Assembly: GCA_033063855.1 (NCBI GenBank)
Contig: CP093830.1
Span: forward strand, 11,966,854 to 12,030,853
Direction: 5' to 3'
Origin: Smittia aterrima
Lineage: Eukaryota; Arthropoda; Insecta; Diptera; Chironomidae
DNA length: 64,000 nt
Positions 39,001 through 51,800 of the stretch are shown piece after piece. The notes beneath the pieces are model-generated. The model did no database searches. It was not told the DNA's origin and saw only the letters and a list, made by a program, of their open reading frames with translations. Numbering within the stretch: the first letter of the stretch is position 1; every line of letters starts with the position of its first letter. A program made the position numbers and the translations under genes.

Positions 39001-39880
39001 TGTGCCGATCCGTAAGTTTTTCTTTCCACGTAATTTATTCTCGAGTCTTGGAAATCAATCGATAATCTTGAAGCTCTCTTTAATTCTATGCTCAATGACC
39101 GAAGCCCATAAATTTCCTGAAATTTTAATCAAATTCCAATCGATTTCCAATCCCTGCTTGTGCAAACTTGGGAAAATCCAATAAGTTTCACCCCTCGCAA
39201 TTTCAGCACCAATTGATAACTTCGAAGATGCCATGTCGGACATGTCAGAGCAATTTATAATTGGCACAACGAGAGGCTCCTTCATACATAAATTATCATC
39301 CTTGTCCGAGGGTATCATGAGACAAATACTCAATCTTCAATTGCGTGTGCCTATGATACACGAGAAGAATGTAATTGAAACGACGTCGGATGCCGAAGAG
39401 AAGGATACAGGCGATAAACTTATCGATTTCTCTCGACCGTCTGATTATCGCATGAAAGCAATCGAAGCGAAGCATTTGGGTGTCGGACCTGGTGGTGACG
39501 ATGCATCGCATTTGTCTGCGACGAGTCAGATGTCAACAGTTGGAACGGCAACGTCGGCAGAATCCTTCAAGACCGGAACAACTCCCTATGAAGGTGAGTT
39601 GTGTGTTTCAGTAGATTCTTCAATGTCGACGATAAGAAAAATCTCCAGAAATTAATTGATTAATTTTTCTTACTCTCTTTCCCCCCCATCTCCCACACGA
39701 TGTCTTTCTAATAGAACCAACACCTCCGAGTCATGATGATAAATGGAATCAATTATTTGCGAAAGCTGAGCAGGATGCTGAAAAGGAAAGAGCGATGAAC
39801 CAAAATGTTCCAATAAAGAAGAGCTCAACAATCGAGATATTACAAAGTAATCTTGATAAATTCCAACACACGATCGAATG
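36021..39880 (+). CDS. DNAH10: Dynein exons 1-8: N-terminal leader
   Basis: Exons 36021-36249, 36303-36377, 36655-36753, 38608-38661, 38738-38808, 38888-39011, 39207-39593, 39715-39880. The ATG is the first in a frame opening with MADYRMVWMRDR, a leader style shared by several inner-arm heavy chains. Exons 2-5 encode low-complexity, Lys/Arg-rich then Asp/Glu-rich segments (KKGKKGKG, GGKSRRRR, DDDEPEGETPEPP). Exons 6-7 encode the first globular tail part with GCFLVYFVRKSLVPI, similar to the DNAH10 leader. All junctions in exons 1-4 are phase 1, so these small charged exons can be included or skipped without a frame change. No TATA box is seen near the start. Confidence 0.9.
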
Positions 39881-42800
39881 GTAAGTCGCTAGCCCTTTCC
39901 ACCTTTTTTCCCTTATCCGAATGATTCCCCAAAGAGAAATTTATCTCCACCCATTGAAAAACATTCCTGAGCTCAGGGAAATGAAAATCATTTCAATTAA
40001 TCCTCTTCGAAGTTTGAAGCAAACTTTTCTACGCATTTTCAACTTCAAGCCCTGTGACAAACCCGGATTCCTCATTTTCAAACTCTCTCGCTCATTTCAA
40101 AATGTCATGGGGGTCGATTTTGATTTTTATTTGATGACCAGATGGGATAAAGAATGAATCGAATAATCATTCTCGGTCCTGAATGCAGCTTGATACGCCA
40201 TAAGAGAAGAGCGGAGGAGAAATATAATTTCATGCAAATTCTGCTCTTGATTTGATGCCACTAATGGGGGGATGAGAAGGAAAGGAAAGCTTGGGATGGG
40301 AAGAACTAACAATGAATGAAAAAAGAGAAAGAAGCGATTGTGCTGGCAAAGATGTTAAGTATTTTGTCTGCTTGAATGTTGTGTGGCATGTTTAAAAGCT
40401 TGATTTCTGTATCATTAAAACCATTTTGTTTGAAGAACGCTCGCTTCCTTGGTTCTCGCTGGCAACCGAGCCAGAAGAGAAAAGTCTTCTCATCTCGAGG
40501 GAGCAACGAGTTTAAAGGGAATGTGATTAGAGTCAAGATGCTCCAAATTGCATAATTTTACATCAAAATGGAAATCAAGCAAGACAACTTCTCGTCCAGG
40601 GCAAATGCAAAGTTATCTCGATCGAAAAAGTTTTTCCTCTGGCGTTCCCCTCGAAACCACTCATCCAACCAACAGAGAGATTTTAAATTATTCTATTTTA
40701 ATTTCGAATAGTTACAAATTATACTTGCAAACGTAATAACTTTCTTTTGTTCCATTTTAATTTATTTTTCAATCATATCTGACAAAATGAGGGCAGGAAA
40801 TGTTGTATCGAGTTAAGAATTTGAAGATTTGAGTTTGTCTTCATTTAATTTTTGTTTGGGTTGTTATAATTTTCATGATGAATAGAGTTTGAAACTTTAA
40901 TGAGGAAAGTACTTGAAAGCATGACTACAAAACGCAACTTATTAAAAAGTTTCATCAAGAATGTAATAGCTCATATCAAATTGCAACGCGAAGCATGTTT
41001 TTCATGACAACATGTGGCACACGGAGCTTTTGTTCTCTCTTCATCTTTTCTCAATCAAAACTTTTGCGCGATGACATGAATTGTACTTATTTCAATTTAA
41101 ACTACGAGGGGCTGACTTTACTTTTGCTTCGAAATTATTATAATGCGCTTGATCTGGAAGTTTGCTGCATCAGCTCAAAAAGTAATTATTATTTCTGACT
41201 CATTCCAACTTTTCCCATCGACGGAGAATATACGACGAGAACTCTTGCTACATGTTGATGCTTTCAACTTTTCTCCTCCCTTTGCTTAACTAACAGAATG
41301 CCTTCTCAGGCGAAAGGCAAATTGCAGTCTCAAGCTAACAGAAAATTTTGTATTTATTACTTTTATTCAACTCTATGACTTGAAGCTATTTGCGCATTTG
41401 TTCCACTCATTAACCAGAGAATATTATATTCAACTCTCATCCAAACATCTCTTTTTCCCTCTTTATTTTCAGGACGATAGATCACGCCGTGTGCAAGTTT
41501 AATTTACCGACTGAGTACAAAGCACTGAGTCAGGAACATATCATAGACGACGACGACAAGGTAAAGGTAAAAGTCGATCCTTCAAAAATGAGCCTTGAAG
41601 GAATTACGACAACGCAGCTGGAAGAAATTGTTGACGGATGGATGAAATTCATAACGAAGGCTTTCCGCGAAGCGATTGAAAAGGTAAGCAATTACTTGAC
41701 TTCGGAAGGTGAAAAAAATTTGCAAAAGCTCATTTAAAACACTTTTTCCGCTCGGAGACTTTCATTCGGCGTAATTGCTTCCTGTTAATGCAATCCGCAA
41801 TCCAACATCGTTATTTCCTAAGAATATCAGATTCTACTCTGACCTGGAAGCGGAGATGCCGTCACAATAACCCGTCATGACTCTCATGGCTTCAGTATCA
41901 CTAGAAAAGCTTTTCACATTGCTCGAACTGTTGTTGCGAATATGATTTCCTTGATGAAAGCTGCATTAATTATTCATGTTGCCTTTTCGTTCTCCAAGCT
42001 CGTAACAAAGTGTTGAAGCCATGATAATAAATTAATTGCGAGAGATGAACAAGAGACGAGCGAGAGAGATGATATAATGTGTCTGATGTGAATGAGATTA
42101 ATATTCTTAAATTATTAAACAGATTTCCGCTCATTTCAGAATCTTGTTCATTCTCTCTTGTTCTAGTTGAGCTTTGTTCGTGAGTGATATCAAAGCTTCA
42201 AAGCTGTCAATATTTCTCTTTAAGTCCTCAACGGACGACGTCGCTTCTGTACAGATTTCCGGTGTTTACGTAGCTGTTAACGTCATGCATGATTGTTGTA
42301 CGAGTCAGCCTCTGCACTCCTGCCTAAAAACCACTTCTTCTCTTCTCTTATTCACACACATGATACTTTCGACAAATATTTATCTAGGAACCGAATAATC
42401 CGACACCGATTTCGGAATATGAATTATGGATTGAACGTGAGAAGGAATACAATCATTTGATGGAGCAACTGAAGTCTCCATTTGCCGTGCTGATATTTGG
42501 TGAGTTCTTATTGATGGACATCATCAAAGTTTATGAAATGCAAAGGTCACTTGAATGGAAAGAGATTCGAGACGAGACGCAATATAAAAAGTGAAATTTA
42601 TGAAATCGAGACGAGTTTCTTAGACTTTCATCGCTTCACTGGCTAATTGAACATTTCTGAAATATCACGCGATCGATTTGTCTGAAGTAAATTCTTGAAG
42701 TTTAGACAAATCTTCCGAACATCAAGAGAGTGAATGCCAATAATCGTCGTCCCGTCTCGGTCGTTTTTCTTTCTGCATGATGATGAAGCGTCCCGATATC

Positions 42801-45800
42801 AATTTAACGCAACATTAACGATGTGATTTCTCCTTTTTCCTTCTCGTTTTTTTTCCTTTCCACTTTTATTTATGTATTCGAAGACAAATTGAAAAGTGAA
42901 AATTCCAAAGTGCTCGATAATTGGCCCTCATTGATCGAAAAGCTTCAATCAGAACGTGACTTGGCTCGTGAAAATTCAGAATATTTATCAACGCTGCAGG
43001 AGTATTTCATCGTGAGTATTTCTGTCGTGTATTGCTAATAAATATTGAGTAGCTATTTGCCAGAGCTTCTCAACTCATCAATCGTTTGAGTTTTTGTCAA
43101 TTGTTGAATCTACTTCTAACATTCTTCGAGTGAATAATTATTGAAATGCCCTTGAGCTAGACAAGCATATTCATCGATCGAAAGCTCTAGAAATTGAATC
43201 TGTAGACTTGTTCGGTAATAAGAGAGATGGATATCTTGTAACAGGGAACTTTCACAAAACGATTGTTTGCTCTTACTCTGTTGAGGAATGAGGGCGATTC
43301 TTCTATTCCAATGAACCCAACGACGCAACTAAATATAAATTGAACAAACAATTCTACAGAAAGATGACAGAAATAAGGGAAATGTTGAATTCGTTGTTTT
43401 ATTTGTATAAATTTTCATCGAGAAGCGTGTGCAGGAGGAAATGTGAGGGAAGATAAACCCCATGATTTCGACATTTGAAATAATATTGCCTTGTGTCTCT
43501 CACGCTCATCTTCTGCTCCACTTGCCTTTCACCATCATCATCCTCCCAAACTCTCAATTCCAAAATGAAATGTGTGCTTTTCATTCCATCGCAGCGACGA
43601 TTTCAATTTCAACATATTACATATTGATGGCGACGTATTTGCGGTGTAAAATGTTTTGTTATATGTTGATACACACAGCAAATCGCTTACGCTTAAGAAA
43701 ATTGTTTTTCCCCCGACGTGTATAAACAAACTTTGAGCAAATTACAAGATGCTGTAATTCGATACTGCTTGTTGTTTTCCCCATAATTTCCACGACAAGT
43801 TTAAATGATTTTCAAATTTCTTTTTGTTGTGAGAGTGGGATGGAGACTTTGGAGTTGGAGAGAGACCTTCGCTGATATTAAGGTTCAAAAGTATTAGGTT
43901 TAGACAAAGTTTTTCAACAACAAGTCATCTGATATCAGACGCAGGGATGTCAATTCCTTGAACCCAGATCACCTTTACGTCAAGTTTATCTTCAAGTCCC
44001 TGACCAACATCAGATTGTTTTCAAAACTCAAACAAAACGGAATGTTAAAGTATTTTCACTCCATAGAATTCAATGAATCCTCGGTCTCTCTTTCCTCTTA
44101 CATGTGTTCTGTGAAAGGCGAATGGCAAATACCTCGAGGCAAATTGTGTTACGGCTTTTCACAAAACATCCTTTTATACAGGACACTACAGGAAACTCGC
44201 TCTGATGAGCACGGCTCGATCTCTTTGTTTACCCTTTCGCTTTCACGATATGCAATCTAAGAAAAATTGAAATTACAGAGAAGATTCTTTGATGTGTAAC
44301 GATCTAGATTGTTTTTGTTTCGGTCGCTTTTCGCTTCAAGTAGAATTCGTGAATGCACTTTAGCATCTGAGGCAACTAAAAGGATTCCAATTTCCTGCAT
44401 GCACATTTTTAATATAAACTGTTTCTCCTTTTATTTTCGTTTATATTTTCAATGGCTTTATGAGAGCAAGGAGGAAATTCTTAAACTCCCTTTGTGCTTT
44501 TTTATGTTCCACTCTCATCCATTGCATATTAAAATTCATTCAGCTATAAAATCTTTATATTTTTTCATTTTTTTTTCGCTTGTTCTACTTTGATAATTTA
44601 TGTAGCATGCGAAATTTACGACAATGCATGGAAGAAGTAAGAGAAGGAGAAAGCCAAAGAAAGTCTGCAATAACTTCATTCTGCTGAGCTTTTGATTTCA
44701 TATTTGATCTCATCTTGGTGACACATTTTAGTTTAAGACTCCTTAGATGTAAGATTAAGATCATTCATGACATGGTTTAGGGTTAGATTGTTGCTAGCGT
44801 TGAGGAGTCGTTGAAGCTTTTCTCATTATTTTCTATTCACTTTATGTTTTCTTTTTCATGCCCTTCGTGCTTATTTCCACATCACGACGCCGTCTGTCAT
44901 CACGATTTTAAACACAGAAAATTCGAGACGAAAACAACTTTTCATTTATCATCTCGATTATACCGAACATGATGGCTGGCCTGCGACACATTTGGACGAT
45001 GTCAAATTACTATTGTAGCGACGACAACATGTTGACTCTTTTGTCGAAAATTTCAAATATATTCACCATCAAAGTCATGTCGATCATTGATCTGGAAAAG
45101 ATATTCAGGTAACTGTTTTGAATTGAATTATCTGTCAACCATCCATTGAATACATCTAACACGATCCACAATTTTCAGTAGACAATCGGATTAAAATTCA
45201 ATTGAAATTAATTAAATTTTCGCAAAATTTTAATTCAAGTAGACGTTCGTAACGTCAAATATTTGTTCATTTAATATTAACTCGATAAATAATTTAAGCT
45301 CTGCTCGAAAACACAGCCAAAAGCTCTCTCTCTCAAATCCAATTTATCGGGGCTCGGGAATTTATAAAAAATCATCACACGTGTGCTACTGACGTAAAGA
45401 CATATTGCAATTATGCTTAATTAAGTTGTTTATGAAAATTAAATTAAACACGTTCGAAAAATGAATTCATTTTTTATTTTTTCGCCGAAACGTTCAAATT
45501 TTCCATTTGCTTCTGCTACTGCTGCTGCTGCATTCAGCGACGTGCGAGCGAGCGGGCATAAACATATCAGAGGCATATTTGCGATTAAAATTTTCCACTG
45601 TATTAAATTAATCTCTCTCCCTTTCTGTCGACATTTTTTCTCGCTTCTCGCCATTTTCATGTGTTTCACGCCGAAAAAAGATACTGCATAATTTATCTGG
45701 CTAAAAACAAGCGTGGCGAACAAAGTTTTTGTTGCCTTTTGCCGAAAAATACAAAAAAAAAGAATCGAGAATTTGCTTTGAGAAAATGAGAAATGACTGC

Positions 45801-48800
45801 TTTATAGCGACATGGATACAGCGAGAGGGAGAAGAAATATTTATTTCGACGTTCGCATTCATATTTTATACAAAATAAATCCGAGTTTAATCCACTACAG
45901 CAGAAAAATTTATTTCGAACAGTTTTTATTCCACGAGCTCGACTCCTACGGTGTTAGAGAATGAGGAAAGCTTTTTCAATGCAGCAGTCTTTCCTTGCAT
46001 AGAGAAATTCCACTTGATTTATGCTTAAATTAAATTTAAAACTTTTGATTACTCCTTTCATTTTCGGATTTCTCATTATACAGTTTCCTCGATTCAACTC
46101 TTTCGCCTTCACGAATTAATTTTAACTTGATATCTCACGATAAAACATTATCCATCGCTTTGTAATCGGAGCACTACAGTAGAGCTTGATCTATGATTGC
46201 AGCATTTTCTCGTTTTTTTTTATGTTGCGTTGTTTAGTGGGCTTTCCTAAAAAGCTTTCGACTTTCATTATGGCAAAAACGACCGGAAAATGTGTGTACA
46301 ACGTGAAATTATAATGTGCCCAAAATTGAAATGAATTCTGTCTCGTTCGAGAGCGAGAGGAAGCTGTTGCGAATTGCAAAGCGAGAACTAACGTCGAGAA
46401 TTAATTTCTTTCATTTCTATATTTCTCATTCCACTTCTTCTCTTAACGAACAGCCTCCCTGCAACAGCTGCTTACAAACGTGCCCGTGAATGTGTTAATT
46501 TATTGCAATGTTGGAAAAGCTCATACATGGGAACTCGCTCGTATATTGAAGACTCGGGCGTCGGCTCTCGATGGGAGTTCGACAAGAAAACTCTTTTCGG
46601 CTTGGTCGATCACGTTACACGCATTAGTCAGGATATTGCCGACATCGCAAAGGTAAAGTTTGGAATGTTGTGCCGACGCAATGCAAAATGAGATTAAAAT
46701 TTCTGATGTTCCAAAAGGCTTTCTACGAGTTCGAAAACATGTTCGGTTATCGACTGCGTTCGAACGTTGCTGACCCTGAGGAAGTGGATATCATGATTAA
46801 AAAAGTTTATCGTCTCCTCAACCACATATTGAACGTCGATTACGACATTTTTGTTCCGAACAACAAGGACAATTGGGAAGCGACACTCGACTACTTCTAC
46901 AAGTGCATGGAGGGTGTTGAGAATGAGGCTCGTGGTGTTCTAGATCAATGCATCGATTCTCTAAAGTCTGCGGAGCAAGGCCTCGAGCTTGTCAGTTATT
47001 TGAACACAATCGAGACTCGAGAGAAACTGCTTAAACATTTGCTATCGAAGAAGGAGAGCATCATGCGCAAGTTCGTCACTGAAGTCGGCATAGTCGAGCA
47101 CGAGTTTATGGTGAGTGATGCGTGACGATGAACTGACAGAGGCAAATGCTTTTTCAGCCTTTGATCTTTGCGATTTTTTTTAAAGCTTCGCAGATATTGA
47201 TGAGTCTTATAATTGTTTTTTGATGGATTCCGTTGAGCTTCGTTTCCTGTTTTAATCTTAAATTTAAATTACTTTTTTTTACTCTTTGCTTTTCTTTCTT
47301 TCCTATTCACCGAACTCATTCGAACAGAGATATCGTAGAAATGCTCCACTTCAAAGAAATCAAAACAAATATTCGGGCGCTGTTATCTGGGAGCGTTTAC
47401 TTCTGGAGAAATTGAAGAAATCCGTCGTCGCCTTTCGCAGCGTAAGTATTGGATTTCTTTTTTCCGTTGAAAATTCACTGCAAGCTTTTCATCTTTCGTG
47501 AAAATATTTCTTATCTCAAATCATGAGAAAGCTCCAATCAGATCAAAAAGCTTGCAAACTTTTTCAACTCCTTCGTAATTTCCTTTTTCCTTTTTTTCTT
47601 ATCGCAAATACAAAATCCGATTCATTGAACACAAACATATACAAAACCAGATGGAAGAAGATGACAACTCCGAGCGGAGCTTTCTCAAACGATCCGCTTT
47701 CAATCAGTATGCTGCTATTTCCGCAGAAATGAGCTCATTCGAGAAAGAGTTGTTTGCTAAATACTTGCATGAAGGCACCTTCATCGTCAACAGTAACCTG
47801 AAGAAAAATATTTTAAAATTGAAATTTTCATCAATGCCTCAGGAGTTGAAAGAAGAAATGACGCGAAAGGAAGTTCCGCAATCAACATCGTTGTCAAAGA
47901 TCCATAAAGCTGCGAGTCGCCTAAAGCCAAAATCAAGATCATCGCAAGGCCTCGTCAGTTCCTTAACGCCAAGGAAATCATTCTCGTCGAAATCAAAATT
48001 TAATATTCTGTCAACAGCTGTACAATGGATGAGCAATCGTCCGGGCTCAGATAATCCTGATCTCGCATTGGCCGAGAAGCTTATGAAAGCTTCCGTGTCG
48101 ACGTTAAGCCTAAAGAGCAACCGTAGCTTACGTGAAGCTAGAAGTGACTTTAAGATTTCCCAGGCTAAATGTGAGTTACATCTTTTATCTTGCTCGACAG
48201 CGTGAGAAAGCTCGATTAACTTTCTTTTGAAACTTTTTATGTTCTCTTGAAAGTCAACTTTCTCACTCAGTTTGGCATGAACCGAACAATCGATAAACTT
48301 TTCCGATGCCAAACTCCTCAATTATCTTTCTCGTTCTACTTTCTTTTCCATGGAAAAAGTGATGACAACGGCAACACAGCAAGTGAACATCCCGACATGG
48401 AAGGAAGTCATTGGCAACGCTTTGCTTGTCGAGTATGAGTTAAAGTTTGATGTTAATTTTTCACAACGTAAGCATATTCCTTTTATTACTTGTGCGTGTG
48501 TGTGCGTGATGATACAAAATGAGCTCAACAGAAGTTTTCACGTTTACTTTATGACGCCTCGGTCTCTTCTCGGAGACACCATAATAATAAATATAAAGGA
48601 GAAAAGTATGAGCGAAGTAACAAAAATGAAATAGCAATTTTTTAAAAAGTTTTTTGATTAATATAAGTTTGCAATTTACGTTAATTGACAAAGACTTGGT
48701 TCATTTTTGAAGTTTTAAACAAGCTGTTAATTTGTGAAACTCTTACGTGAAGAACATTAAAAATACCTGAAAATGGATTCAATGAAGGTCATATCAGCAA

Positions 48801-51800
48801 CCCAAAATTATTTAAAAAATAATTCTTAAGAAATTTAAAATAATTTTTACTTTCAATCCGTTCATGAATGATAATCACCAGATAAAAATCATGTTCGGTC
48901 TAAAGAATTTCAAAATTTGATTTTAATTTATTAAAAACTTTAAAAAAATTAAAGATTGACACAGCTACAAAAAGTATAAAATTCATTATTAACTCCGCAG
49001 AAATTCACTTGTGACAACAAGTTTTATCAAAACTACTGAATGATCTTTTGCTTGTTATTCTCAAGTTGTTGTTTTTTTTTTGAGACATTGCAAACAAATT
49101 TGTTTTGCCAAAAAGACACATTTTCAAATAAAAGAATATTTAATTATTTTACGGGCAATTTTCAACGTTTCCATTTTCAACCACGTAAGGATAACACTCT
49201 GCTGTCGCGATGAAGACGTCGCCTCGGTTTTTCTCATGATCAAACGGTTTGTTGTATCCCATCATAACGTTGCTTTCAACATTTTTTATCATGCGAGGTG
49301 ACCAAGAGTTGTAAAGATTGTTTGGGACAAAATCGTGGGTAAACGCGCTGTTGTAGTAGTAAGGACAAAGTCCATGCCCAGACATTTTTTCATTGCTACC
49401 TACTTGATATACTCCCCAAAAGCCCATTATAAAGTTTTGATGACAATTATAAACTGGTATTCCTTCTGGTATGCTCAAATCAATGCAAGCAACATTCTTT
49501 GCTCCTGATCGTGGATCCCTTAAGGGATTGAACAATGGAACTGGAAAATATTAATTAGATTATAGAAAAATTGAGCAACAATTATACGAACATGCACAGT
49601 CGCACAAATCCATTCCTTCAAGTTGTTGATTTCCAATCCTCAATCCAACGTCCTCACACAATCTACATCCATAGCTGAACCCGAAAAGATAAGTTTGATC
49701 GAAGCTATTAATGTGCAAAACTCTTTCGTAGAGAACGTTAGAAATTCCTGGGAAATGGAGCCAACATTCGACGTAATTCTTTGAGGCATAGAAACCGTAA
49801 TCCATGAAGAGCACACAGCCACCGCGAGATTCCGTGAAGTTCCCCATCATATCAGCAACCCAAGGCTCTTGGAAATCTTTAAAAATTGCATTTGAAAAAT
49901 AATTCCTAAGAAATTTAAAAACAAAAATACTTGAATTATGTCCATGAACGATAATCACAAATTTTCCACTTCGATCGCAATATTCGCCGATATCAGTCTT
50001 GGAGTCCCAGGTGAAAATCTTGTTTGGCCTAAAGGATGTCAAATTTGATTTAAAGTTTATTCCAAAAACAAAACCTTACTCGTTGCTTTTGAGTCCATAA
50101 AAAATTATATTTTCCTTATAGGAAAAGTCTTCTAAACACGCTTCAGAAATTTTAAAAGTAGCCACGGCTGCAAGAAGTAAAAAATTCATTTTATTTCCGC
50201 AAAACTTCACTTGTTATCACAAGACTACTGAATGATCTCTTCGATACTTTTTTGCTTACTTGATCCGAGACGTTGCTGAACGAAACATTGCAACAAAAAA
50301 AAAACGTTTTTTCAATGCTACACGAGCAAAAACAGACTTTTTAATTGGAAGAAGTTGTTCGAACCCGACGAGATATCAATGCCTTGACGTGTTTTTCCAC
50401 TGAAAAACTGTTTTCCTAATTAATATTTTTTCATTGTTAATGGCCCGGGGCCAAAGGTGCCAGAACAGGCCTATATTCGGATACTGGAGCCATCTGATGA
50501 TGTGTTCTGAAATGAGTTCTGTGGGGTCTACTCCTTGCCGCGTTCTATGCTTCAACATATTTTAAGATCATAACTTCTGTTTTTCTTTCTGTCGACTACT
50601 TTTTTGAGCGAGGTAACAAAATTTTTAGGGTTTTTCATCCGAAGGATGGAACACCCTATTATGGTCGCTTATTGTGATCGCTTTGTCCGTGGTCCGACGC
50701 CTGTGATTGAGATAACTCGCGAACGCGATGAGCTAGCGAATTAATATCTTTGCAAGTCGATAGAGAATTTTAAAAGCAATATTTGAGGATTTTCGGCTAG
50801 CTCATCAGGATCGGGCCCACGGGCCCAAAACCTGGAATCTCTATTCAAAAAGTTTTTTCGAAAACGAAAGCACATTTTGCTGTGACTTGTTTACAAAAAA
50901 AGATCAGCATATTAAATCGTGTGCATGAAATTTATAGCTGACCAGATTCGGGTCCACCTCGGACCAATAAAGCCCAACCCACTGTAACCAGTCCGACGGA
51001 TTCAGTACGAACTGCTACTGCCACTTGTTTTAAAAAGTTTTTTGATTTACTTAAGTTTGCAATTTACGTTAGACAAAAACTTGGGTCACTTTTAAAGTTT
51101 TTAACAAGCTGTTAATTTGTGAAACTCTTACGTAAAGAACATTAAAAATAACTGGAAAATGGATTCAATGAAGATCATTTCAGCAACCCAAGCCTCTTCG
51201 AAATCTTTAAAATTGCATTTAAAAAATAATTTTTAGGAAATTTAAAATAATTTTTACTTTCAATCCGTTCATGAAGGATAATCACCAGATAAAAATCATG
51301 TTTGGCCTAAAGCATTTCAAAATTTGATTTTAATTTATTAAAAACTTCAAAAAAATTAAAAATTGACACAGCTACAAAAAATATAAAATTCATTATTAAC
51401 TCCGCAGAAATTCACTTGTGACAACGAAACAGTTTTGTCAAAACTACTGAATGATCTTTCGCTTGTTATTCTCAAATATTTTTTGAGACATTGCAAACAA
51501 ATTTGTTTTGCCAAAAAGACACATTTTCAAATAAAAGAATATTTAATTATTTTACGGGCAATTTTCAACGATTCCGTTTTCAACCACGTAAGGATAACAC
51601 TCTGCTGTCGCGATGAAGACGTCGCCTTGATTTTTCTCATGATCAAACGGTTTGTTGTATCCCATCATAACGTTGCTTTCAACATTTTTTATCATGCGAG
51701 GTGACCAAGAGTTGTAAAGATTGTTTGGGACAAAATCGTGGGTAAACGCGCTGTTGTAGTAGTAAGGACAAAGTCCATGCTCAGTCATATTTTCATTGCC

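Larger units (their letters stand above)
48609..50602. repeat. Tandem duplication unit 1 (relic + lipase-like gene)
   Basis: This unit begins with TGAGCGAAGTAACAAAA at 48609 and is repeated from 50603, where TGAGCGAGGTAACAAAA recurs. It holds a decayed gene relic, an intact antisense lipase-like gene and its promoter. Similarity between units continues through the genes and upstream to about 50600/53000. Confidence 0.8.

Noticed and set aside
49080..49301. Plus-strand frames overlapping the lipase-like genes (also 51435-51704)
   Set aside because: Shadow of the antisense genes; both copies show the same frame only because of the duplication.
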